A DNA stretch of 14,755 nt from an uncultured Collinsella sp. (GTDB taxonomy: Bacteria; Actinomycetota; Coriobacteriia; Coriobacteriales; Coriobacteriaceae). Shown here piece after piece: positions 1 to 5,949 of this stretch. The notes below the pieces were generated by a model. That model was given only the letters and a program-made list of their open reading frames with translations. It searched no databases and had not been told where the DNA came from. Within the stretch, counting starts at the first letter, position 1, and every line of letters starts with the position of its first letter. The stretch spans positions 1 to 14,755 of the forward strand of contig CAADVS010000074.1 of assembly GCA_900752545.1 (NCBI GenBank). The letters run 5' to 3'. A program made the translations under genes and the position numbers.

Positions 1-1
1 G

Positions 2-466
2 CCGCTTACGGCGCGCGGGCGCGAGCAGGCGCTGGCGACGCGCGCCGCGTTTAAGGCGCGTGGCATCTCCTTTGACCATGCGTATTCGTCTCCGTTGGGT
101 CGGGCACGTCACACGGCCGAGCTGATTGTTGGCGAGGACCTTCCCATAGAGCCGGTCGACGACCTGCGCGAGTGGCGCCTGGGCTCGCTGGAAGGCACAT
201 CAAATCGCGATATGCCGCCGCAGCCCTGGGGTGATTATCCGGTGGCCTTTGGTGGCGAGTCGGAAGGCGAGCTTCGGGCGCGCATGGTTGCGGCACTGAC
301 TCGTATTATGGCTCGACCGCAGCACGATTGTGTGCTTGCGGTCTCTCATGGCTCTGCCTGTCAGGAGTTTCTTGAGTATGTGGCCGGCGGGGGAGGACAG
401 CCCGACAACGGTGCCGTGCTTCATTTTGGCTATTGCGACGGGGCGTTTTCGCTCCTTGACTGGTAA
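2..466 (+). CDS. Histidine phosphatase family protein (phosphoglycerate mutase-like), 5'-truncated by window edge
   Basis: The frame is open from base 2 to a TAA at 464-466, giving about 154 visible residues. The RHG motif with the first catalytic His lies before the window. What remains fits the branch-1 histidine phosphatase fold: PLTARGREQA near the visible start, SSPLGRARHTAEL (the SPL-R-A-TA helix), EWRLGSLEG with the likely acid Glu, and VSHGS with the second catalytic His. The family removes phosphate from small molecules through a phospho-His intermediate; the substrate cannot be read from sequence. It ends 17 bases before a second gene of the same family and shares with it the stretch around RMVA.LT..M.RP.H.CVLAVSH, so the two look like a tandem duplication in one operon. 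A TTG at 95 is in frame but lies inside the conserved domain and is not a credible start. Confidence 0.88.
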   Translation, partial: PLTARGREQALATRAAFKARGISFDHAYSSPLGRARHTAELIVGEDLPIEPVDDLREWRLGSLEGTSNRDMPPQPWGDYPVAFGGESEGELRARMVAALTRIMARPQHDCVLAVSHGSACQEFLEYVAGGGGQPDNGAVLHFGYCDGAFSLLDW

Positions 467-483
467 CGAACGAAAGGACCCCT

Positions 484-1119
484 ATGAATAAAGACCTGTA
501 TCTGGTCCGTCATGGACAGACGATATTTAACCTCAAGCGCATTATTCAGGGCTGGAGTGATTCGCCGCTCACGCAGTTGGGCTGCGAGCAGGCGGCGCGC
601 GCTGGCATGTTCTTGCGAGCGCGTGGCATCGAGCCCGACCACGCCTACACCTCGACGCTGCATCGCACCGAGCAGACTATCGCCAACCTGTGGCCGGGCC
701 TTGCCTACGAGCGTCTGGACGGTCTGTGCGAGTGGTTCTTTGGCGATTTTGAGGCCGAGCGCGTGATGCTCATGCCCGAGCGTCCGTGGCGTGACTTCTA
801 CCGCCAATTTGGCGGCGAGGGGCAGATGCAGGTGCGCGAGCGCATGGTGGCGACGTTGACCGATCTTATGCGACGTCCGGACCACGAGTGCGTGCTCGCG
901 GTGAGCCACGCCTCGTCCATCAAGGAATTTTTGGACCACGTGAGGGGAGCGGCGGCCGACGAGCGCGAGCGCGTTCCGGGCAACTGCTCGGTGCTGCATT
1001 TTGCGTTTGACGATGCGACGGATACGTTTGAACTGGTCGAAGTCTTTACGCAAGAAGATTATGCGCGCGAGCTGGGTCTTGAGCCGCTCGTGGCGGCAGC
1101 GGGTCCGCAGCGCGGGTAG
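484..1119 (+). CDS. Histidine phosphatase family protein (phosphoglycerate mutase-like)
   Basis: This 211-residue protein has a complete histidine phosphatase domain. YLVRHGQT carries catalytic His10, STLHRTEQT matches the SPL-R-A-TA region, CEWFFGDFE carries the likely proton donor Glu83, and VSHAS carries His142. The Gly that usually follows the second His is Ala here. An AAAGGA ribosome site lies about 7 bases before the ATG. The gene follows its paralogue by 17 bases, so co-transcription is likely. The C-terminal 30 residues (FTQEDYARELGL onward) extend past the domain. The family includes cofactor-dependent mutases, alpha-ribazole phosphatase and metal-independent phosphoserine phosphatases. 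No cobalamin genes are adjacent, whereas serA and serC are about 2.2 kb away, so a phosphoserine phosphatase role is possible but unproven. Confidence 0.9.
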   Translation: MNKDLYLVRHGQTIFNLKRIIQGWSDSPLTQLGCEQAARAGMFLRARGIEPDHAYTSTLHRTEQTIANLWPGLAYERLDGLCEWFFGDFEAERVMLMPERPWRDFYRQFGGEGQMQVRERMVATLTDLMRRPDHECVLAVSHASSIKEFLDHVRGAAADERERVPGNCSVLHFAFDDATDTFELVEVFTQEDYARELGLEPLVAAAGPQRG

Positions 1120-1164
1120 CGCGGGCGTGGCGATGCGGATTGCCGACATCATTGCTCGATGCGA

Positions 1165-1202
1165 AAGGGGCGGGGATGCATGCGCATGTATCCCCGCCCC
1201 TT
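1165..1202. terminator. Bidirectional hairpin terminator between convergent genes
   Basis: A nearly perfect palindrome has 13-bp outer arms (AAGGGGCGGGGAT and its complement) around a centre that is itself almost self-complementary. The plus strand continues with TTGTTTGT and the minus strand with TTTCGC. It lies between the stop of the plus-strand phosphatase (1119) and the stop of the minus-strand gene (1247), which is where a shared Rho-independent terminator is expected. Confidence 0.8.
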
Positions 1203-1246
1203 GTTTGTCGAGCTGCCGAGTCTTTGTGCCGGGCGTTTAGGCCCTG

Positions 1247-1927
1247 TTAGAACCGTGCGATCTGGTGGGTCAGCAAACCCGTCGGAACCTGCGGTGCGCC
1301 GCCGGCAACCTGCGCGGCGGGGAATAACGCGGCAACGGTAAAGTTGAACGGCTCTTTGCCCGTGTAGGCGCCGGCTGCGCGGGCTTCGTCTGCCAGGAGC
1401 TGCGCCGCCCCTGCTAGCGCGGCAGCATAGGTGGGGTCGTCTGCCGGCGTCGGCTCCGGTGCCTGGTCGAGCATGGCTCGGATGGCGGCAACGGCGTCCT
1501 CGCGCTTGACCTCCCACACGCGGTGCGTAATGCCGGCGGGGTCGGTGACGGCATAGAGCGACGCGCCCTCTTTGGCGGCGCCGAGGATGATATCCATGAC
1601 GGGTGATGCTTCGTAGACGAGCGTTACAGGGCGGGGCTGCACCTTAAGCTCGGCGATTGCACGGGCGGCTGCAGCCGCATCTGCGGGGGTCGCGCCGTCG
1701 CCCGTCAGTACGCCGACCGGGCAAATTGCCACAACGCCCGTCACGCGCCCTGGCTCTCCGGAGCATTCGTACACGTAATACGCCGCGCCCGGATCTTTGA
1801 GCATGAGCCCGTCGGCAATGGCGCCGCGCAGGGCGTCGTTGCCGCTTAGGATGCCGCCCATCTGCGGCAGCGCTTTGAGCACGCGATCCTGAGCTGGGCG
1901 GATGCAGGGAAACGGAAGTGCTTTCAT
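1247..1927 (-). CDS. Short, degenerate DUF1015-like protein
   Basis: This 226-residue protein resembles DUF1015 (COG4198) in scattered blocks: the N-terminal PFPCIRPAQDR, the YYVYE...GRVTGVVA strand, VTLVYEASPVMDIILG, SLYAVTDPAGITHRVWEV, and FNFTVAALFPAAQV. Known family members are about 400 residues or more and usually carry an SPPYDV-like motif, an HEHT motif and an ADGHHR motif. At the matching places this protein has unrelated Ala-rich sequence (LTGDGATPADAAAAARA; TPADDPTYAAALAG), and it stops just after the ALFPA strand, so the C-terminal third is absent. The reading frame is clean and has a TTAGGAT ribosome site 7-8 bases before ATG, so it is probably expressed but has lost the usual active site. 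It lies 39 bases after the restored end of the M20 gene, so the two probably share a transcript. From general knowledge, DUF1015 genes often neighbour serA and serC in Firmicutes, which fits this locus. Confidence 0.75.
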   Translation of the reverse strand: MKALPFPCIRPAQDRVLKALPQMGGILSGNDALRGAIADGLMLKDPGAAYYVYECSGEPGRVTGVVAICPVGVLTGDGATPADAAAAARAIAELKVQPRPVTLVYEASPVMDIILGAAKEGASLYAVTDPAGITHRVWEVKREDAVAAIRAMLDQAPEPTPADDPTYAAALAGAAQLLADEARAAGAYTGKEPFNFTVAALFPAAQVAGGAPQVPTGLLTHQIARF

Positions 1928-1966
1928 GGGCGATCCTAACGCGCGAGTCGGTTTGTTCGCGGCTTA

Positions 1967-2053
1967 TTATGCCCCAACTTGGACGCTTGCGTCCCAGAGC
2001 GTGTTGTCAACAAGCGCGATGAGCACGTTCTGGCAGCGAACGATATCGGCATG
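1967..2053 (-). pseudogene. Out-of-frame C-terminal segment of the M20 gene
   Basis: In the frame one base off from the main frame, the minus strand reads HADIVRCQNVLIALVDNTLW followed by DASVQVGA and a double stop (TAA TAA, 1964-1969). This is a natural M20 C-terminal helix, following the HKPNE metal-ligand motif of the main frame. Joining the frames gives a protein of about 405 residues, normal for the family. The shift therefore lies at about 2051-2064, within GAGCCGGGCCCATGCC on the minus strand, and equals one extra base or two missing. It may be a true mutation, a strain polymorphism or an assembly error at a GC-rich hairpin. Confidence 0.75.
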
Positions 2054-3185
2054 GGCCCGGCTCGTTGGGCTTATGCGCGAGCACCAACGAGCCGGGGCCG
2101 TAGCTCATGCAATTGCGGTTACCCGTCTTGCCGGCAATGACGGCGGTATCGGTGCAGCCGGTAAAGAAGCCGACGGTCGTGTCCGCGTCCGTCACGTCAT
2201 CGGCGGCGCGCTTGAGCGCAGCTAGAAGGGGAGAGTTCGGGTCGCGCTCGATGGCGGGGCGATCGCCCGTCACGGCGAAACTGCCATGGCAACCGGGAAC
2301 CGCGGCCTCGGCGGTGGCAGTGGCCTGCTCGACCATGTTGATCGCGGCGGCCGTATCGGTCGGCGGCGTCAGGCGCATGTCGACCCAGACCTTGGCGTGG
2401 TCGGGCACGACAAAGGGGCGATAGCCGCCCTCGATCTGTCCAAACGTGATGGTCGAAGGCCCCAGCTCCTTATGCAGGGGCAACGCCGCGAACGCGCGAC
2501 GAAGCGAACACACGACCTCGGCCATGGCGGCGACGGCGTCTGCGCCCTTCCAAGGCTGGCTCGCATGCGCCGTGACACCGGCCATCTCGATCTCGAACCA
2601 CGTGCGCCCCTTGTGCGCCACCTGAATCTGTCCGTCAGTGGGCTCGGTATCCAACACCCATTCGCGCGAGCCGATCCAGCCGGCATCGATGGCCGCCTCG
2701 GAGCCGCGCATAAAGTCCTCTTCGTCGACCGAGCAAATGAGCGAAAAGCCGCGGCGAGGCAGCGCGCCATCCGCCGTCACGCGCTCGAGCGTATGGACCA
2801 GTGCGGCAATGGCGCAGGCCAGACCGCCCTTCATATCGCAGGCGCCGCGGCCATAGAGCTTATCGTCCCGCACGGTCGCCCCGAGCGGCGGCGTGTCTGC
2901 ATCCCAGCCATCGCCCAGGGTGACGGTATCCATGTGGCAGATGTAGACGAGTCGCGGCTCATCGCTCATGCCCGGCACGGTGACCATAAGGTTGCGGCGC
3001 CCGGGGAGTACTTCGAGCTCGCGTATCTCTGCGGCGTCCAACACGGGCGAATCGAGTTTGGCAATATACGCCTCGACCAGGCCTTTGATGTTTCGTTCGA
3101 TCTCGCCCTCATACGCACCTGGGTCCGAGCTGTCAATCCTCACAAGGTCCTGCGCAAGCCGCCAGGCAAAATCTGTATCAACCAT
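2007..3185 (-). CDS. M20-family metallopeptidase/amidohydrolase (ArgE/DapE-like), C-terminus altered by frameshift
   Basis: The continuous frame encodes 392 residues of an M20 zinc hydrolase. YICHMDTV gives metal ligand His84 and Asp86, GRGACDMKGG gives bridging Asp117, SVDEEDF gives catalytic Glu155 and Glu156, DTEPTD gives Asp179, and LAHKPNE near the end gives the last His ligand. The family cleaves N-acyl amino acids or dipeptides, as in acetylornithine or succinyl-diaminopimelate deacylation; the substrate is not clear. I chose ATG 3185 because GAGGTG lies 7 bases before it and MVDTDFAWRLAQDLV begins the conserved fold; the frame is open upstream to 3332 but that runs through the serA terminator. 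After KPNE the frame ends in an unlikely tail (PGPCRYRSLPERAHRAC). The expected ending is present in another frame, given as a separate entry. Confidence 0.85.
   Translation of the reverse strand: MVDTDFAWRLAQDLVRIDSSDPGAYEGEIERNIKGLVEAYIAKLDSPVLDAAEIRELEVLPGRRNLMVTVPGMSDEPRLVYICHMDTVTLGDGWDADTPPLGATVRDDKLYGRGACDMKGGLACAIAALVHTLERVTADGALPRRGFSLICSVDEEDFMRGSEAAIDAGWIGSREWVLDTEPTDGQIQVAHKGRTWFEIEMAGVTAHASQPWKGADAVAAMAEVVCSLRRAFAALPLHKELGPSTITFGQIEGGYRPFVVPDHAKVWVDMRLTPPTDTAAAINMVEQATATAEAAVPGCHGSFAVTGDRPAIERDPNSPLLAALKRAADDVTDADTTVGFFTGCTDTAVIAGKTGNRNCMSYGPGSLVLAHKPNEPGPCRYRSLPERAHRAC
2056..2096. repeat. Perfect 13-bp inverted repeat at the M20 frameshift
   Basis: CCCGGCTCGTTGG (2056-2068) and its exact complement (2084-2096) flank a 15-base loop. 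With one bulged base the pairing extends into GGCC at each outer end. Both arms lie in coding sequence of the M20 gene and one arm overlaps the point where its frame breaks. Confidence 0.85.
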
Positions 3186-3211
3186 AGGCACCTCACAGAT
3201 AGTTAGGTCAA

Positions 3212-3226
3212 CATACAGATTGTATG
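3212..3226. promoter_or_regulatory. Candidate operator overlapping the M20 promoter
   Basis: CATACAGATTGTATG is a palindrome with 6-bp arms and a 3-base centre, 27 bases upstream of the M20 ATG. On the minus strand it contains TACAAT (3219-3224), a good -10 hexamer, though the -35 region upstream is weak (TGCACT at 16-bp spacing). A repressor bound here would block the promoter. The ATACA/TGTAT half-sites resemble GntR-type operators, but no regulator gene is adjacent, so this is inference. Confidence 0.45.
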
Positions 3227-3263
3227 CCAAGAAGCGGCTCAGTGCATTTAATGGAGTACTCAC

Positions 3264-3300
3264 AAAAACGGGGGCGCCTCTCGTGCGAAAGGCGCCCCCG
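3264..3300 (-). terminator. Rho-independent terminator downstream of serA
   Basis: On the minus strand an 11-bp perfect GC-rich stem (CGGGGGCGCCT with its complement, 10-base loop) is followed at once by five T residues. It lies about 60 bases beyond the serA stop and separates serCA from the M20/DUF1015 pair. Confidence 0.9.
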
Positions 3301-3317
3301 CGGGCATTCGATGTCAG

Positions 3318-3350
3318 TGACGGGCAGGCCACATGGGGAACTGCCCGTCA
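3318..3350 (-). other. Second hairpin just after serA
   Basis: TGACGGGCAG and its exact complement are 13 bases apart, starting 12 bases past the serA stop. There is no T-run, so it is not a terminator by itself. It may protect the 3' end of the serCA mRNA. Confidence 0.55.
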
Positions 3351-3362
3351 GATCAGCCGGCG

Positions 3363-4526
3363 CTATTTGATTACGCGCACGCGATAAATCGACGGAATCT
3401 GCTTGAGCGCCTCGATGGTGCTGCTGTCCAGGTGCTCGTCGGTGTCGAACATGGTGTAGGCGTTCTCGCCGGCGGACTCGTTGGTCATGCGCTGCACGTT
3501 GGCGTTGTCCTTGGCAAGGATTGCCGTGATCTGGCCGATCATGTTGGGCACGTTGGCGTGCAGGCAGGCGATGCGGCTTGCGGCGCGCGCCTTGCCCATG
3601 CTGCAGGCGGGGTAGTTGACGCTGTGTGCGATGTTGCCGTTCTCCAGGTAATCCTTGAGCTCGCTGATGGCCATGTCGGCGCAGTTGGCCTCGGCCTCGC
3701 CGGTGCCTGCGCCCGAGTGCGTGGTGATAAACGTATTGGGCATCTTGACGGTCTTGGGCGTGGCAAAGTCGCAGCTAAACCAGCTGAGCTTGCCCTCGCG
3801 CAGGGCGGCGTCAACGGCGTCCTCGTCAATGATGGTCTCGCGTGCGTAGTTGATGAGCACGGCGTCCGGGGCCAGCAGGTTGATCTGCTCGGTGCTGATC
3901 ATGCCGATGGTGTCGGCCTTGCTGGGCACGTGCACCGTGAGGTAATCACAGCCGCGGCAGAGATCTTCGAGCGTGCCCACGCGCTGCACCTCGCGGCTCA
4001 GCACCCACGCGTGCTCAACGGAAATGAACGGATCGTAGCCGTAGACGTCCATGCCCAGATCGACGCAGGCGTTGGCGACCTTGGAGCCTACGTTGCCCAG
4101 ACCGATGACGCCGATGCGCTTGCCCTTGAGCTCGCGGCCCACAAAGGCCTTCTTGGCCTTCTCGGCGTCGACCTGGATCTCGGGGTCGTCGGCGTTGTCG
4201 CGCACCCAGTTCATCGACTGCACCACGCCGCGGCTCGAGAGCACCAGCATGCCCAGGACGAGCTCCTTGACGGCGTTGCTGTTGGCGCCGGGGGAGTTAA
4301 AGACGACGACGCCCTTCTTGGCGTACTCCTCGACGGGGATGTTGTTGACGCCGGCTCCGCAGCGGGCGATGGCGCGGATGCCCTCGGGCAACTCGTAGCC
4401 GTGCAGGTCGGTCGAGCGCATCAGGATCGCGTCGGCCTCTTCGGCGGTGCCCACGAACTCGTAGCCCTCGCCAAACTCGACTTTGCCGTCTTTAGTGATG
4501 TCGTCGATGGTTTTAATCTTGCGCAT
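3363..4526 (-). CDS. serA: D-3-phosphoglycerate dehydrogenase
   Basis: SerA oxidises 3-phosphoglycerate to 3-phosphohydroxypyruvate with NAD, the first step of cytoplasmic serine synthesis. The 387-residue protein has a substrate domain split around a Rossmann domain (GVIGLGNVG at 139-147; Asp165 as NAD ribose ligand) and a C-terminal ACT domain (about 316-387, ending in IPSIYRVRVIK) that normally senses serine. Catalytic Arg229 (NYARET) and His270 (ITTHSGAGT) are present. The usual catalytic Glu between them is not seen: the matching stretch SCDFATPKTVKMPN has no Glu or Asp after Asp253. The length fits the short, ACT-only SerA type common in Firmicutes. AAGGAG lies about 7 bases before the ATG. 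It follows serC by 72 bases, so serC-serA is an operon ending at the 3264-3300 terminator. Confidence 0.95.
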   Translation of the reverse strand: MRKIKTIDDITKDGKVEFGEGYEFVGTAEEADAILMRSTDLHGYELPEGIRAIARCGAGVNNIPVEEYAKKGVVVFNSPGANSNAVKELVLGMLVLSSRGVVQSMNWVRDNADDPEIQVDAEKAKKAFVGRELKGKRIGVIGLGNVGSKVANACVDLGMDVYGYDPFISVEHAWVLSREVQRVGTLEDLCRGCDYLTVHVPSKADTIGMISTEQINLLAPDAVLINYARETIIDEDAVDAALREGKLSWFSCDFATPKTVKMPNTFITTHSGAGTGEAEANCADMAISELKDYLENGNIAHSVNYPACSMGKARAASRIACLHANVPNMIGQITAILAKDNANVQRMTNESAGENAYTMFDTDEHLDSSTIEALKQIPSIYRVRVIK

Positions 4527-4582
4527 GGAAAAACTCCTTAGCAGGTTTTGATCTAAACAGGGTGGTTTGAGATGGCTGGTCG

Positions 4583-4599
4583 GCCCGCGTGCTGCGGGC
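4583..4599 (-). other. Small hairpin between serC and serA
   Basis: GCCCGC and GCGGGC are separated by five bases and begin at the last base of the serC stop codon. No T-run follows. It could cause partial pausing or mRNA processing between the two genes, but may be chance in GC-rich DNA. Confidence 0.35.
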
Positions 4600-5723
4600 T
4601 AGTTAGATCGCGGGCTCAAACTGTGCTGCGCTTCGAAGTCCTTCATGTACGAGGCCAGTGCCTGCACGTCTTCCATGGTTACGGCGTTGTAGACGCTGGC
4701 GCGCATACCGCCCACCAGGCGATGGCCCTTGACGTTTTGAATCTGGTGCCCGGCCGCGCCTGCGACAAAGGCCGCGTCGAGTTCGGCGTCGCCGGTGCGG
4801 AAGGTGACGTTGGCGATGGAGCGGCTGTCGACCTGCGTAGTGCTATGGAACAGCTCGCTGTGCTCGAGCAGGTCATAGAGCAGATTGGCCTTGGCCCAGT
4901 TGCGCTCAGCCATGGCGGCAAGTCCGCCGGTTTTCTCAACCCAACGGAACACCTTGCCGCATACGTAGATACCAAAGGTGTTGGGCGTGTTGAGCATGGA
5001 GCCCTTGGCGGCCTGGGTCTTAAGGTCCATGTACTGCGGCGTCTGCGCAAAGGCGGGGCCTTCGGCGATAAGGTCGTCGCGCGCGATGACCACGGTCACG
5101 CCCGCGGCACCGGCGTTTTTCTGCGCGCCGGCGTAAATGAGCCCGTAGCGCTCAACGTCGAGCGGCTGCGACAGAAAGCAGCTCGAGACATCGGCGACCA
5201 GCGGCACGTCGCCGCAGTTGGGCAGCTCGTGGTACATGGTGCCAAAGATGGTGTTGTTCTGGCAGATGTAGACGTAGTCGAGCCCGTCGCCCGCGGCCTC
5301 GGTGGCAATGCGCGCGTTGATGTCGGCCATGGTGGGTATGCGGTCGAAATTGGTGTTCTCGGAGCTCGCGAGCAGCACGGCCTCGCCGTACTTGGCGGCC
5401 TCCTTGTGTGCCTTGTTGGCAAAGTTGCCGGTCACGATGTAGCCGGCGCGGCCGCGGCGCATGAGGTTCATGGGGATGCCCGCAAACTGCAGCGTGGCGC
5501 CGCCCTGCAAAAACAGGACGCGGTAGTTGTCGGGGATGCTTAGCAGGCGACGCAGGGTTGCCTCGGCGTCGTCGATGATCTGCTGGTACATGCTAGATCG
5601 ATGGCTCATCTCGAGCACGGACATGCTGCAACCGCGGTAATCCATCATCTCGTCGGCGATCTCGGCGAGCACGCTTGTAGGCAGTGCGGCCGGGCCAGCT
5701 GAGAAGTTGTGCACACGTGCCAT
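4599..5723 (-). CDS. serC: Phosphoserine aminotransferase
   Basis: SerC transfers the amino group of glutamate to 3-phosphohydroxypyruvate, forming phosphoserine; it also serves pyridoxal phosphate synthesis in some bacteria. The 374-residue protein begins with the family hallmark HNFSAGPAALP, then EMSHRS with His41 and Arg42 at the substrate site, LQGGATLQF for the PLP phosphate, ADVSSCFLSQPLDV with Asp178 holding the PLP ring nitrogen, and YAGAQKNAG with the PLP lysine Lys202. The C-terminus carries VGGMRASVYNAV, which includes the conserved Arg. Length is usual for the family. The ATG has GAGGGAG 9 bases upstream. It is the first gene of the serC-serA operon. Confidence 0.97.
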   Translation of the reverse strand: MARVHNFSAGPAALPTSVLAEIADEMMDYRGCSMSVLEMSHRSSMYQQIIDDAEATLRRLLSIPDNYRVLFLQGGATLQFAGIPMNLMRRGRAGYIVTGNFANKAHKEAAKYGEAVLLASSENTNFDRIPTMADINARIATEAAGDGLDYVYICQNNTIFGTMYHELPNCGDVPLVADVSSCFLSQPLDVERYGLIYAGAQKNAGAAGVTVVIARDDLIAEGPAFAQTPQYMDLKTQAAKGSMLNTPNTFGIYVCGKVFRWVEKTGGLAAMAERNWAKANLLYDLLEHSELFHSTTQVDSRSIANVTFRTGDAELDAAFVAGAAGHQIQNVKGHRLVGGMRASVYNAVTMEDVQALASYMKDFEAQHSLSPRSN

Positions 5724-5761
5724 CTTCTAGTCTCCCTCGCAGTCGTTTGAACGTTCGGGAT

Positions 5762-5790
5762 ACTTTAGCACAGTGGAGCGCCAGGTGCGA
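5762..5790 (-). promoter_or_regulatory. Candidate serC promoter
   Basis: The minus strand has an extended -10, TGC-TAAAGT (hexamer at 5762-5767), 38 bases before the serC ATG. A weak -35 (TCGCAC, 5785-5790) lies at 17-bp spacing; the TG extension could compensate. Confidence 0.4.
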
Positions 5791-5857
5791 CCGCATCACG
5801 GTAAAACTCGACTGCGCCGCTATGATTTACAGGATGGTTACATGGGGGAGGGGTGCT

Positions 5858-5935
5858 TTACTCCTCAGGCAAATCCAAATCTGCGAGCGAAGGCATGAGG
5901 TTCTCTAGGCGCTTGATCTCTTCGCCGCAAATTAG
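5858..5935 (-). pseudogene. Short coding remnant between serC and the antiporter
   Basis: The minus strand encodes, before a TAA at 5858-5860, a protein-like tail reading GEEIKRLENLMPSLADLD then LPEE, in a frame blocked upstream by TAG at 5936-5938. No ATG precedes the conserved-looking part; only ATT or an internal ATG (5894-5896) is available. A strong AGGAGG lies 6 bases before the ATT. It could be the 3' end of a lost gene or a very small gene started at a rare codon. The sequence at its upstream boundary (AAATTAGCTACC) also occurs, on the other strand, at 8656-8667 among intergenic repeats, which suggests a rearrangement scar. I do not recognise the family. The rest of 5724-5949 holds only the serC promoter. 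Confidence 0.35.
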
Positions 5936-5949
5936 CTACCTCCTGCCCG

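Noticed and set aside
1981..1994. Palindrome GGACGCTTGCGTCC as an operator for the DUF1015 gene
   Set aside because: It lies inside the restored coding end of the M20 gene and no promoter fits around it, so chance in coding sequence is the simpler view.
3186..3332. N-terminal extension of the M20 protein to 3332
   Set aside because: The open frame runs through the serA terminator and the promoter; ATG 3185 has a good ribosome site and begins the conserved domain.
3333..4541. Long plus-strand open frame opposite serA (also similar ones opposite serC, pckA and the M20 gene)
   Set aside because: These are antisense shadows of strongly coding GC-rich genes; their proteins are Val/Gly/His-rich and match no family I know.
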